A stretch of DNA of 64,000 bases from Curtobacterium sp. SGAir0471 (GTDB lineage Bacteria > Actinomycetota > Actinomycetes > Actinomycetales > Microbacteriaceae), in contig NZ_CP027869.1 of the NCBI RefSeq assembly GCF_005490985.1, positions 1,240,001-1,304,000 on the forward strand. Reading direction: 5' to 3'. Shown piece by piece: positions 26,880-35,498 of this stretch (its first letter is position 1; every line of letters starts with the position of its first letter). The position numbers and the translations under genes are program-made. The notes below the pieces were generated by a model. It was not told the origin of the DNA and did no database searches. It saw nothing but the letters and a program-made list of their open reading frames with translations.

Positions 26880-27014
26880 TCAGCCGCTGCCGACGATCAC
26901 GCCGCCGCTGCTCCCCACGACGAAGTACCAGAGGTCGTCGACGACCTCGAGCTCGGCGACGCGCTCGTCGAGCGTGAAGCTCTCGAGCATGCTTGCGCCG
27001 TCCTTGTCCTGCAT
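26880..27014 (-). CDS. epeX: EpeX/YydF-like epipeptide precursor
   Basis: A 44-residue peptide with a strong ribosome site (AAGGAGG, about 6 nt before the ATG). The acidic leader ends in EVVDDLWYFV, and the C-terminus is VIVGSG. The known Bacillus precursor, as I remember it, has NDLWYFV and ends ILGSGH, with the epimerised Val36 and Ile44 eight residues apart. Here V32 follows DLWYF and I40 is exactly eight residues later, so both sites are kept while the residues between are replaced by a Gly/Ser-rich stretch and the final His is lost. It heads an operon with epimerase, protease and ABC transporter genes. The product is predicted to be a membrane-active epipeptide. Confidence 0.87.
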   Translation of the reverse strand: MQDKDGASMLESFTLDERVAELEVVDDLWYFVVGSSGGVIVGSG

Positions 27015-27118
27015 GTTCCCCTCCTTCCCCTGGTCTCGATCCGGCATCGGGACGGGGGCGAGACCACCCTACTCATATCCAGAACATCATGCGTGGCCGG
27101 ATCGTCGGCGGGTGGCCC

Positions 27119-27124
27119 TAGGGT
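27119..27124 (+). promoter_or_regulatory. -10 box of a probable leaderless transcript
   Basis: TAGGGT ends exactly 6 bases before the GTG at 27131. With the usual 7-base distance to +1, transcription would begin at the start codon. No ribosome site is present. Confidence 0.6.
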
Positions 27125-27130
27125 GAGACC

Positions 27131-30100
27131 GTGCAGATCACCACCGACCGCCAGGTCCTGCTCAGTCCGAGCGACCTCAGCACGTGGGCGACCTGCGAGT
27201 GGGCCTTCCTCCGCCGCCTCGACGCCAAGCTCGGCCGCGGCGGCCCCGTGCCCGATGAGCACGACGACATGCTCGTGCGCACCGCCCGCCTAGGGGACCA
27301 GCACGAGCTCGACTACCTCTCGATCCTCAAGCAGGCCCGCCAGGTGGTCGAGTTCGAGCGACCCGCTCCGCGCGACTACAACACAGCAGCGCAAAAAGCG
27401 TTAGACGCCTTCAACATCGGTGCCGACGTCCTCTACCAGCCGACCTTCCACGAGTCGCCCACCCCCGACCGTCCGGGCTTCATCGGCTTCGCCGACTTCA
27501 TCCTCCGCAACGACGACGGCGCCTACGAGGTCTACGACACCAAGCTCGCCCGCCACGCCAAGATCAGCGCCCTCCTGCAGCTCGCCGCCTACGCCGAACA
27601 GATGCATGCGCACGGCATCCCCACCGGCGAGCAGGTCCACCTCGTCCTCGGCGACCGGACGACGACCACGCACGACCTCGCCGACATTGCCCCGGTGTAC
27701 CGCACGCAGCGCGCCGAGCTCGAACGGGTCATCGCCGAGCGCATCGCAGACACCGAGGAACTGCACTGGGGTGACCCCCGCTACTCCAGCTGCGGCCGCT
27801 GCACGATCTGCCAGACCCAGGTGCAGCAGCACCGCGACCTGGTCCTCGTCGCCGGCATGCGCCTCGACCAGCGCACGAAGCTGATCCGGCAGGGCGTGCG
27901 GACGATCGACGACCTGGCGGACCGCACCGCGGCCGTGCCCGGCATGTCGCGGTCGACGCAAGACAGGCTGGTGCGTCAGGCGCGCCTCCAGACCGAGACG
28001 GAAGCCGAGCAGCAAGCGGGCCGAGCCAACAAGACCAAGCCCCGCTTCGAACTCCACGACCCTCGCGCGCTCGACGCGATCCCCGAGCCGGACCCGGGCG
28101 ACGTCTTCTTCGACTTCGAGGGCGACCCCCTGCACACCGAGGACGGCGTGCACTGGGGCCTCGACTACCTGTTCGGCCTGGTCGACGACCGCGCCGACTT
28201 CACCGCCTTCTGGGCGCACACCATCCGCGACGAGCGGCAGGCGCTGATCGACTTCCTCGCCTTCGTCAAGGAGCGTCGCGCGCAGCACCCGGGCATGCAC
28301 ATCTACCACTACGCCGCATACGAGCGCACGCACCTGCTGTCCCTCGCGGCCCGGCACGGCGTGGGGGAGGACGACGTCGACGACCTGCTCCGCGCCGGCG
28401 TCCTCGTCGACCTGTACCCGATCGTCCGCAAGGCCCTGGTGGTCGGCAGCCACAGCTACTCGATCAAGAAGCTCGAGCCGCTCTACATGGGCGAGGACCT
28501 CCGCCTGAGCGACGTCACGAACGCCGCCGACAGCATCACCGCGTACGTCGAGGCGATCGAGGAACTCCGGGGCGGCGACCCCGCCACGGGCCAGCGCATG
28601 CTCGACCAGGTCGCCGACTACAACGCCTACGACTGCCGCTCGACGCTGCGGCTCCGCGACTGGCTGCTGTCGCTCCGGCCCCCGCGGACCGAGGAGTCGA
28701 GCGAGGAGCCGCTCCTCCCGCCGATCCCCGTCGAGCGCGAGCCGAACCCCGTGTACACGGCCCTCGCCGCGCAGATCGCGGACGTCGACCCTCTCGACCG
28801 TGACGCCGACCAGACCGCCCTGGCGCTCGCCGCCGCCGCGATCGACTACCACCGCCGCGAGGCCAAGACCTTCTGGCAGGACCACTTCGACCGCCTCCGC
28901 AACCCCGTCGACGACTGGGCCGACACCCGCGACGTCCTCGTCGTCGAGCGTGCGTCCGTCGAGCGGGACTGGGACACACTGCCGCGTGCCCGCTCGCAAT
29001 CTCGTGAGATCCGCCTGTCGGGGACGCTCGCGCCCGGTTCGCGGATCCGGCCGGGAGGCACGCCCCACCTCGTCTACGACGACCCACTCCCGCCGTCGGT
29101 CACCGCTCCGGCGCCGGGTTCAAAGGGCGCGTCGGCTCGCGCGGTCGTGCTGGAAGCGGCCGACAACGGCGACGCGTTCGAGGTCCTGGTCAAGGAGAGC
29201 CTGCCGGTCGGCGGCGGCGAGCCCCACCACGACTTCCCGGTCGCGCTCGCACCGGCCGCCCCGCCGCGGGCGAAGCCGCAGCCGGAGGCGATCGCCGAGT
29301 GGGGGCAGGAGGTCCTCGACGCCCTGCCGTCGATGCTGCCCGACCCGGCGCTCGACCTGCTGCGCCGGGTGCCGCCCCGTGGCGCGCTCGCGCCCGTCGC
29401 CGGCGACGACACGGTGTCCGCGGTCGTCACGACGCTGCTCGGGCTCGACCGGTCGTACCTGGCCATTCAAGGCCCTCCCGGCACGGGGAAGACCTACGTC
29501 GGGTCGAACGTCGTCGCGCGGCTCGTCCGCGAGCACGGCTGGCGCGTCGGGGTGGTCGGGCAGTCGCACGCAACGTCCGAGAACTTCCTGTCGTCGGTCG
29601 TCCGCGCCGGGGTGCCCGCCGACCGTGTGGTCAAGGTGCCGAAGTCCGACGCGACCGAGGACGAGCTCGAGGCCGCGGCATGGACCCCGGTGAAGAACAA
29701 CGCCGCCGTCTCGGCCTTCCTGTCGTCGTGCGCCGAGACCGGTACCGGGGGAGTCGTCGGTGGGACGGCGTGGACGTTCGCGAACGAGGGCACGATCCCA
29801 CGGCGCTCCCTCGACCTGCTCGTCGTCGACGAGGCCGGGCAGTTCTCGCTCGCGCCGACCATCGCGTCCTCGATCGCCGCGGAGCGCCTGCTGCTACTCG
29901 GCGACCCGCAGCAGCTGCCGCAGGTCTCCCAGGGCTCCCACCCCGAGCCGGTCGACCAGTCGGCGCTCGGCTGGTTGGCGGACGGCGAGCACGTGCTCCC
30001 GCCGGAGTTCGGCTACTTCCTCGCGCACACCCGGCGGATGGAGCCCGCGCTGACCGCCTCGGTCTCGGGCTTGTCGTACGACGGGCAGCTGACCTCGATC

Positions 30101-30613
30101 GTGAGTGGTCGGCACCTCGACGACCTCGACCCGGGCGTCCACCCTATGCCGGTCGTGCACAGCGGGAACACGACGTCGTCGGCGGAGGAGGCAGCGCGGG
30201 TCGTCGAGCTCGCGCAGAGCCTGATCGGCCGCCGGTGGGTCGACGCCGACGTGTCGCGGACGCTCACCGACGAGGACGTCATCGTCGTCGCGCCGTACAA
30301 CGCGCAGGGCGCCCTGATCCGCGAGGCCCTCGACCGCGCCGGACTCCGTGGCACTCAGGTCGGCACGGTCGACATGTTCCAGGGGCGCGAGGCCGTGGTG
30401 TCGATCACGTCGCTCGCGGCCTCGAGCGCGGCGGACATCCCGCGCGGACTCGACTTCCTGCTCATGCCGAACCGGCTCAACGTGGCGCTGTCCCGGGCGC
30501 AGTGGGCGGCGTACCTCGTCTACTCGCCGGCACTCACCACGGGACTGCCCCCGTCGATCAACGGGCTGTCGCTGCTCTCCCGCTTCATCGAGCTGGTCGA
30601 GCCGCGTCGCTGA
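27131..30613 (+). CDS. TM0106-family RecB-like nuclease with SF1 helicase
   Basis: 1,160 residues. The N-terminal RecB-like nuclease has VYDTKLARHAK near 136 and a cysteine set (CGRCTIC) typical of iron-sulfur RecB-like domains. An RNase H-like exonuclease domain begins at VFFDFEGDP near 328. The C-terminal half is an Upf1-like SF1 helicase with GPPGTGKT near 781, VVDEAGQ near 898 and ALSRAQ near the end. This three-part design is common in actinobacterial chromosomes and is thought to act in DNA repair or foreign-DNA processing; substrate unknown. Composition is clearly richer in GC than the genes to the left, which places the island border near 27.1 kb. Confidence 0.85.
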   Translation: MQITTDRQVLLSPSDLSTWATCEWAFLRRLDAKLGRGGPVPDEHDDMLVRTARLGDQHELDYLSILKQARQVVEFERPAPRDYNTAAQKALDAFNIGADVLYQPTFHESPTPDRPGFIGFADFILRNDDGAYEVYDTKLARHAKISALLQLAAYAEQMHAHGIPTGEQVHLVLGDRTTTTHDLADIAPVYRTQRAELERVIAERIADTEELHWGDPRYSSCGRCTICQTQVQQHRDLVLVAGMRLDQRTKLIRQGVRTIDDLADRTAAVPGMSRSTQDRLVRQARLQTETEAEQQAGRANKTKPRFELHDPRALDAIPEPDPGDVFFDFEGDPLHTEDGVHWGLDYLFGLVDDRADFTAFWAHTIRDERQALIDFLAFVKERRAQHPGMHIYHYAAYERTHLLSLAARHGVGEDDVDDLLRAGVLVDLYPIVRKALVVGSHSYSIKKLEPLYMGEDLRLSDVTNAADSITAYVEAIEELRGGDPATGQRMLDQVADYNAYDCRSTLRLRDWLLSLRPPRTEESSEEPLLPPIPVEREPNPVYTALAAQIADVDPLDRDADQTALALAAAAIDYHRREAKTFWQDHFDRLRNPVDDWADTRDVLVVERASVERDWDTLPRARSQSREIRLSGTLAPGSRIRPGGTPHLVYDDPLPPSVTAPAPGSKGASARAVVLEAADNGDAFEVLVKESLPVGGGEPHHDFPVALAPAAPPRAKPQPEAIAEWGQEVLDALPSMLPDPALDLLRRVPPRGALAPVAGDDTVSAVVTTLLGLDRSYLAIQGPPGTGKTYVGSNVVARLVREHGWRVGVVGQSHATSENFLSSVVRAGVPADRVVKVPKSDATEDELEAAAWTPVKNNAAVSAFLSSCAETGTGGVVGGTAWTFANEGTIPRRSLDLLVVDEAGQFSLAPTIASSIAAERLLLLGDPQQLPQVSQGSHPEPVDQSALGWLADGEHVLPPEFGYFLAHTRRMEPALTASVSGLSYDGQLTSIVSGRHLDDLDPGVHPMPVVHSGNTTSSAEEAARVVELAQSLIGRRWVDADVSRTLTDEDVIVVAPYNAQGALIREALDRAGLRGTQVGTVDMFQGREAVVSITSLAASSAADIPRGLDFLLMPNRLNVALSRAQWAAYLVYSPALTTGLPPSINGLSLLSRFIELVEPRR

Positions 30614-30663
30614 CGCCCGAACGTGGGCTTCCCTCGGCTCAGGTGCGCTGCCACGGTCGAAGG

Positions 30664-31545
30664 GTGACGGATCGAACGACGATGCTCGGGCACGACGGAC
30701 CCGTCGAAGGAGCGGAGTCCCGAGCGACCGCCATCGGCGCACTTGCGATGACCCTGCGCGCAAGGCGTCCCGGGTACGGGGTCATGCAGGAGTGCCTGCG
30801 GCTCCAGTCCGAGGCACCAGGACGATCGCGGGCGCAGCGGTTCTGGGGCGTCGATCCAGTCGCACCAGCGGCGCGGTCCTGGTTCAAGGGGGCCCTGGGT
30901 GAGCGCCGTGTCGCCGCCGAGCTCGACCGTCTGGGCCCGGCCTTCACCGTGTTGCACGCGGTGCCGGTCGGTACCGGCTCCACGGACATCGACCACCTGG
31001 TAGTCGGCCCCACCGGGGTGTTCTCGATCAACACGAAGAACCACAGCGGACAGCGGGTCTTCGTCGGTGGCGGTTCGTTCATGGTCGGCGGCGGGAAGAC
31101 CTCGCACATCGGCGCCGCCCAGAGCGAAGGGCGGAAGGCCACCCGACTCCTCTCTGCGGCCGCGGGTGGATCGTTCCCCGTGCAGCCGCTGCTCGTCGTC
31201 GCGGCGGATCGGATCACGTTCGGCAAGAAGCGTGCTCCTGTCGTCGTGCTCCGGCCTGACCAGGTGCGCGAGTGGATCCTCGGGCAGCGTCGGGCGTACT
31301 CGGACGACGCCGTCCGGTACCTGTCGATGGTCGCCGAGGAACGAGCCACCTGGCACACGACCGCGTTCGCGCCCGACGACACCCTGCGGCTCGAGCAGCG
31401 CTTCGACCGGCTGCTCCGCGAGGTCGAGGACGCGCGCAAGCGACGGCGTCGGGCGGCGCTCGCGGTGGTCCTCGCGGCGGTCGGGCTGCCGGTCGCGGGG
31501 CTGTTCGCGCTGGGGAGCGTCGCGACTGCGCTGCTCGGTTCGTGA
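30664..31545 (+). CDS. NERD domain nuclease-related protein with C-terminal membrane segment
   Basis: 293 residues from the GTG at 30664, which has CACGGT 6 bases upstream and may be leaderless. The NERD core shows GALGERRVAAELDRL, then DIDHLVVGPTGVF and INTKNH, the D...(x)K pattern of this PD-(D/E)XK-like family. A Lys/Arg-rich stretch is followed by one hydrophobic helix at the C-terminus, so the protein is probably anchored with its NERD domain in the cytoplasm. The ATG at 30682 is an alternative start. Function of NERD proteins is not settled. Confidence 0.75.
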   Translation: MTDRTTMLGHDGPVEGAESRATAIGALAMTLRARRPGYGVMQECLRLQSEAPGRSRAQRFWGVDPVAPAARSWFKGALGERRVAAELDRLGPAFTVLHAVPVGTGSTDIDHLVVGPTGVFSINTKNHSGQRVFVGGGSFMVGGGKTSHIGAAQSEGRKATRLLSAAAGGSFPVQPLLVVAADRITFGKKRAPVVVLRPDQVREWILGQRRAYSDDAVRYLSMVAEERATWHTTAFAPDDTLRLEQRFDRLLREVEDARKRRRRAALAVVLAAVGLPVAGLFALGSVATALLGS

Positions 31546-31580
31546 CCACGGTGCGGCGAGCAGGCTCGCAGCTTCCGGCA

Positions 31581-31628
31581 TGACGATTGCGGTGCGCGAT
31601 GGCCGGGGATCCTGAACCAGGATCGTCA
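31581..31628. repeat. 48-bp palindromic repeat, family A copy 1
   Basis: The right half contains a perfect GATCCTG-AAC-CAGGATC hairpin (31608-31624). The 48 bases match those at 36506-36553 at 37 positions by hand alignment. It sits 36 bases after the NERD stop, between convergent genes, so it may also act as a terminator. Confidence 0.7.
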
Positions 31629-31702
31629 ACCGCGCATCGACGTCACCACGTCGGTCACGCCCGCCCTGGCCAGGGTGGCAAGACCCAGGACGACCGGCGG
31701 GA

Positions 31703-32146
31703 CTAGCCCTGAGCGGGCTCCGAGCCCTCGGCGTCGTCGTCGTCGGTGGGGATCTCGCCGCGCATCTGCGCCCGTATCCCGGCGAGCACGTCGGCGTGCA
31801 GGAAGTTCGCGTCCTCGGCGCTGGTCGGATCGACGACGATGCCGAACTCCTCGGGCACGGCGGTGACGAGCTCGGCCATCCGGACCGGGCGGGCCTCGGT
31901 GCCGGGGACGCCCTCGGTGAGCTGCGCGGGGTCGGTGAACACCGGGACGAAGGGCAGGTCGCGGATCATCACGTGCGCGATGCTCCCGCCCTCGGGGTCG
32001 CCCGCGGGCTTCCACGGCACCCACGCGGCGCTGCCGAGGAACCCCTGCGCCGACGATGCCATGCGGCGCCGCAGGGCTCCGGCGGGCGACTCGGTCTTGC
32101 CGGCACCCGGGCCGAACGCCGACCCGCTCGTGTCGCTGCTGCTCAT
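31703..32146 (-). CDS. SseB-family protein
   Basis: 147 residues. The stretch LPFVPVFTDPAQLTEG and later EEFGIVVDPTSAEDANF match the SseB N-terminal domain (PF07179-like). The ATG at 32146 has GGAGGG about 6 nt upstream, so the much longer open frame upstream is not the gene. The C-terminus is very acidic. SseB-like proteins in actinobacteria are small cytoplasmic proteins of unknown role, named after a serine-sensitivity effect in E. coli. Confidence 0.75.
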   Translation of the reverse strand: MSSSDTSGSAFGPGAGKTESPAGALRRRMASSAQGFLGSAAWVPWKPAGDPEGGSIAHVMIRDLPFVPVFTDPAQLTEGVPGTEARPVRMAELVTAVPEEFGIVVDPTSAEDANFLHADVLAGIRAQMRGEIPTDDDDAEGSEPAQG

Positions 32147-32281
32147 GGGGTTCCCTCCGACGTGGTGTGCCCGGCCATGCTCCCACGTCCCGGGAGCGGA
32201 ACCGAATGCGCACTGGGGCCACCGGTGTCGGCGCTCGCGTCTACAGTCCGAGCAAGTCCGCACTTCCAGGTCAGGAGCACC

Positions 32282-33631
32282 GTGCCACCACTGCAGTTGA
32301 CCCGACGGTCGCTCCTCGCGGGCGCCCTCGGGCTCGGCGCGGCCACCGCCCTGAGCGGGTGCGTCGCGAACAACGGTCCGCAGCCGAGCTCGGCGGCGCC
32401 CGGGTCGAAGGCCGACATCGGCGAGGTCGAGGGGACGCTGCGCTTCGCGTTCTGGGGTGGCAGCGACGGCGAGAACAGCGGGTTCGCGCGCGCCAAGGCC
32501 GGCTTTGAGAAGCGGCACCCGAAGGCGACGATCGAGTTGCAGACCCTGCCGTACGACGGGTTCTTCTCGGGCATCGACCGGGGCATCCTGTCGCGCACGG
32601 CGCCCGACGTGTTCCGGGTCGACTACACGAGCATCGGGAAGTACACCTCGCACGGGGTGCTGCTCGACATGACGCCGTACCTCAGCGCGTCCGAGGCGAA
32701 GGGCTTCCTGCCGGCGCTGTACGACGCCGTGCGGTTCGAGGGACGGACGTACGGCGTGCCGCACCAGACCGACACGTCGGCGATCGCGTTCAGCCGGAAG
32801 GCCCTCGACGAGGCCGGTATCGGCGCCGTGCCCGACCGGCTGGAGGACGCGTGGACGTGGGAGGAGTTCTCCGACGTCAGCACGAAGCTCCGGAAGACCC
32901 TGCCCGACGACAAGTACCCGTTCGCCTACGACTGGACGGCCGCCGGTGCCTACCGTTGGGCGAGCTTCCTGTACCAGGCGGGCGGGTCGCTGCTCACGGA
33001 GGACCTGCGGCACTCCGCGGTCGACGGGGACCCGGCGCGCAAGGCGATGGCGTTCACGCAGCGGTTCTTCGACGAGGAGTGGGTGCCGGCGAACAACACC
33101 ATCAAGACGACGGTCTACTCGGACAACTTCTTCCTCAACCAGACCGTGGCGATGACGTTCATCGGGGACTTCCTCGTGCCCGAGCTCGCCGACGGAGCGA
33201 ACGGGTACCAGGGCGGCGAGTGGGCGACGACCTACATGCCGCGGGACCGGGCGGCGGCGTCCGACCTCGGCGGCAACGCGATCGTCGCGACGCGGGACAC
33301 CGAGAACCCCGAGCTCGCGGCCGCGTTCCTCAAGTTCCTCGTGGAGGAGGACCAGATGCGCGACTTCTGCCAGCTCGCCAACGAGCTCCCGACGCTGCGG
33401 ACCCTGGCGGACCAGACGCTCGACTACGCGGTCCGCCCGGACGTGATGGGCGTGTTCACGCAGCAGGCGACGACGATCACCGAGACGGCCGTGCGCGAGA
33501 CCGTCGTGCCGGGCTTCGCGTCGATCAACACCGCGCTGCAGGACCAGCTCGAGCTCGCGTTCCACGGCCGGGGCACCGAGCAGGCGGTCCGGGCGATCGA
33601 CGCGGCCGTCGACCGGGCGGTGTCCGCGTGA
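32282..33631 (+). CDS. ABC transporter sugar-binding lipoprotein
   Basis: 449 residues, extracytoplasmic solute-binding protein of family 1. The N-terminus has a twin-arginine-like pattern (TRRSLLAG) and a lipobox (LSGC), so it is exported and lipid-anchored. The GTG at 32282 follows an AGGAG site. Binding-protein features include TLRFAFWGGSD and the long alpha/beta body. It starts an operon with two permeases and a phosphotransferase; the ATPase must be encoded elsewhere, as is common for shared MsiK-type ATPases. Substrate is probably a sugar or glycerol-phosphate-like compound, but cannot be fixed from sequence. Confidence 0.88.
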   Translation: MPPLQLTRRSLLAGALGLGAATALSGCVANNGPQPSSAAPGSKADIGEVEGTLRFAFWGGSDGENSGFARAKAGFEKRHPKATIELQTLPYDGFFSGIDRGILSRTAPDVFRVDYTSIGKYTSHGVLLDMTPYLSASEAKGFLPALYDAVRFEGRTYGVPHQTDTSAIAFSRKALDEAGIGAVPDRLEDAWTWEEFSDVSTKLRKTLPDDKYPFAYDWTAAGAYRWASFLYQAGGSLLTEDLRHSAVDGDPARKAMAFTQRFFDEEWVPANNTIKTTVYSDNFFLNQTVAMTFIGDFLVPELADGANGYQGGEWATTYMPRDRAAASDLGGNAIVATRDTENPELAAAFLKFLVEEDQMRDFCQLANELPTLRTLADQTLDYAVRPDVMGVFTQQATTITETAVRETVVPGFASINTALQDQLELAFHGRGTEQAVRAIDAAVDRAVSA

Positions 33632-34587
33632 CGGGCGCGACCGAGCGCATCGGCGGCGCCACGGCGGGTGGAGCCGTGCGGCGCGGACCGCGGCGGTCTG
33701 CCGGGGTCTTCCGTGCCTCCAGTACGGCTGCGGCGTCCGCGTTCCTGCTGCCGAACGTCGTCCTGATCGTCGTCTTCACGCTGCTGCCGCTCGTGTACGC
33801 GCTGGTGATCAGCTTCCAGGACCTCGACTCGCTGGGCGGGACGAGCTGGGCCGGTCTCGGCAACTACGTGCAGCTCGTCACCGACCCGGTGTTCTGGCAG
33901 TCGGTGTGGAACACCGGCGTCTTCACGCTGTTCACGGTGCCGGTCGGGATGGCGATCGGGCTCGGGATCGCGGTGCTGCTGAACGGCGTGCTGCCGGGGC
34001 GGACGGTGTTCCGGACGATCATCTTCCTGCCGCTCGTCGTGTCGGGTGTCGCCACGGGCGTGCTCGGCGCGTGGATGTTCGACCAGAACAACGGGTTCAT
34101 CGACAAGTTCCTCGCGACGCTGGGACTGCCGCAGGTGGACTGGCAGTCGAGCGGTGGGTGGGCGATGACGGCGGTCATCCTCATGACGCTCTGGCAGCGC
34201 ATCGGCTTCGACATGCTCATCTACCTGGCGGGGCTGCAGGGCGTCGACCCCGCGGTGCAGGAGGCCGCTTCGACCGACGGTGCGACCGGCTGGCAGCGCT
34301 TCCGGCTCATCACGTTCCCGCTGCTCGGGCCGTCGACGTTCTTCCTGCTCGTGATGAACCTCATCTACTCGTTCCAGGTGTTCGACACCGTGTGGGCGAT
34401 GACCCGGGGCGGGCCCGGGTACGGCACGACCACGGTGGTGTCCTACGCATACCGGGTCGCCTTCGACGAGCACGGGCCGCAGCTGCTCGGCTACGGCGCG
34501 GCGGTCGGCATCGTGATCTACCTCGTGACGCTCCTCATCACGGGACTGCAGTGGCGCTTCAACGCCGGACGGGACCAGACGGACTGA
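33628..34587 (+). CDS. ABC sugar transporter permease, UgpA/LacF type
   Basis: 319 residues with six predicted membrane helices and the EAA loop (EAASTDGATGWQRFRLITFP) that docks the ATPase. The GTG overlaps the stop of the binding-protein gene as GTGA. The pairing with the next gene gives the usual heterodimeric channel for carbohydrate uptake. Confidence 0.88.
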   Translation: MTGATERIGGATAGGAVRRGPRRSAGVFRASSTAAASAFLLPNVVLIVVFTLLPLVYALVISFQDLDSLGGTSWAGLGNYVQLVTDPVFWQSVWNTGVFTLFTVPVGMAIGLGIAVLLNGVLPGRTVFRTIIFLPLVVSGVATGVLGAWMFDQNNGFIDKFLATLGLPQVDWQSSGGWAMTAVILMTLWQRIGFDMLIYLAGLQGVDPAVQEAASTDGATGWQRFRLITFPLLGPSTFFLLVMNLIYSFQVFDTVWAMTRGGPGYGTTTVVSYAYRVAFDEHGPQLLGYGAAVGIVIYLVTLLITGLQWRFNAGRDQTD

Positions 34588-35498
34588 TGACCTCATCGAC
34601 GTGGGACACCGGCGCTGCTGCGTCGGGTCGGTCCGCAGCGGCTGCGAGCACCACCGCCACCCGGTCGCCCCGGAAGCGCGGCGGCAAGCTCCTCTGGCTG
34701 CGCCTGACCGTGGCGGTGGTCGTCACGATCGTGATGGCGTTCCCGCTCTACTGGATGGTGCTCACGGCGTTCTCGACGCGCGCCGACCTGTACGCACCCG
34801 GGCTGCAGCTCTGGCCGCAGCACCCGACGCTGCAGAACTTCGTCCGGCCGTTCCAGGAGTTCCCGGTCTGGCGGTGGTTCGCGAACTCGCTGCTCGTGGC
34901 GGTCGTCGTCACCGTCATCACGGTGTTCTGCAACCTGCTCGCCGGGTACGCGTTCGCGAAGCTGCGGTTCCGCGGCCGCAACGCCCTGTTCCTCGTGCTG
35001 CTGTCGACGCTGATGATCCCGCCGCAGGCGATCATCGTGCCGCAGTTCTTCATCTCGATCGGCCTGCACCTGTACGGCGGGCTGTGGGCGGTGATCCTGC
35101 CCGAGGCGGCGGCGATCTTCGGGGTGTTCCTGGCGCGGCAGTTCTTCCTGGCGGTGCCCGACGAGCTCATCGAGGCGGCGCAGCTCGACGGCGCCGGACG
35201 CTTCCGCACGTTCGTGTCCGTCGTGCTGCCGCAGTGCCGACCGCTCCTCGCCGTGCTCGTGCTGCTGACGTTCATGGGGGAGTGGAACGCGTTCGGGTGG
35301 CCGCTCGTGGCGCTGTCCGGCAACCAGGACCTGTTCACGGTGCCGATCGGCATCGTCGGGACCCTGCAGGGGCAGTACACGTCGGACTACGGCGCGATCA
35401 TGGCCGTCAACCTGCTCATGATCCTGCCGATCGTCGCGCTGTTCCTCGCCTTCCAGCGCTACTTCGTCGAGGGTCTGTCGCGGAGCGGCCTGCGGTGA
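34587..35498 (+). CDS. ABC sugar transporter permease, UgpE/LacG type
   Basis: 303 residues, six predicted helices, EAA loop EAAQLDGAGRFRTFVSVVLP. The ATG shares its first base with the stop of the upstream permease gene (TGATG). The Ser/Thr/Ala-rich N-terminal ~35 residues are cytoplasmic. It forms the second half of the transport channel with the preceding gene product. Confidence 0.88.
   Translation: MTSSTWDTGAAASGRSAAAASTTATRSPRKRGGKLLWLRLTVAVVVTIVMAFPLYWMVLTAFSTRADLYAPGLQLWPQHPTLQNFVRPFQEFPVWRWFANSLLVAVVVTVITVFCNLLAGYAFAKLRFRGRNALFLVLLSTLMIPPQAIIVPQFFISIGLHLYGGLWAVILPEAAAIFGVFLARQFFLAVPDELIEAAQLDGAGRFRTFVSVVLPQCRPLLAVLVLLTFMGEWNAFGWPLVALSGNQDLFTVPIGIVGTLQGQYTSDYGAIMAVNLLMILPIVALFLAFQRYFVEGLSRSGLR

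Noticed and set aside
27401..29068. 555-codon open frame opposite the TM0106-type gene
   Set aside because: Low-complexity Val/Gly/Glu/Arg product with no motif; the + strand gene has clear nuclease and helicase domains.
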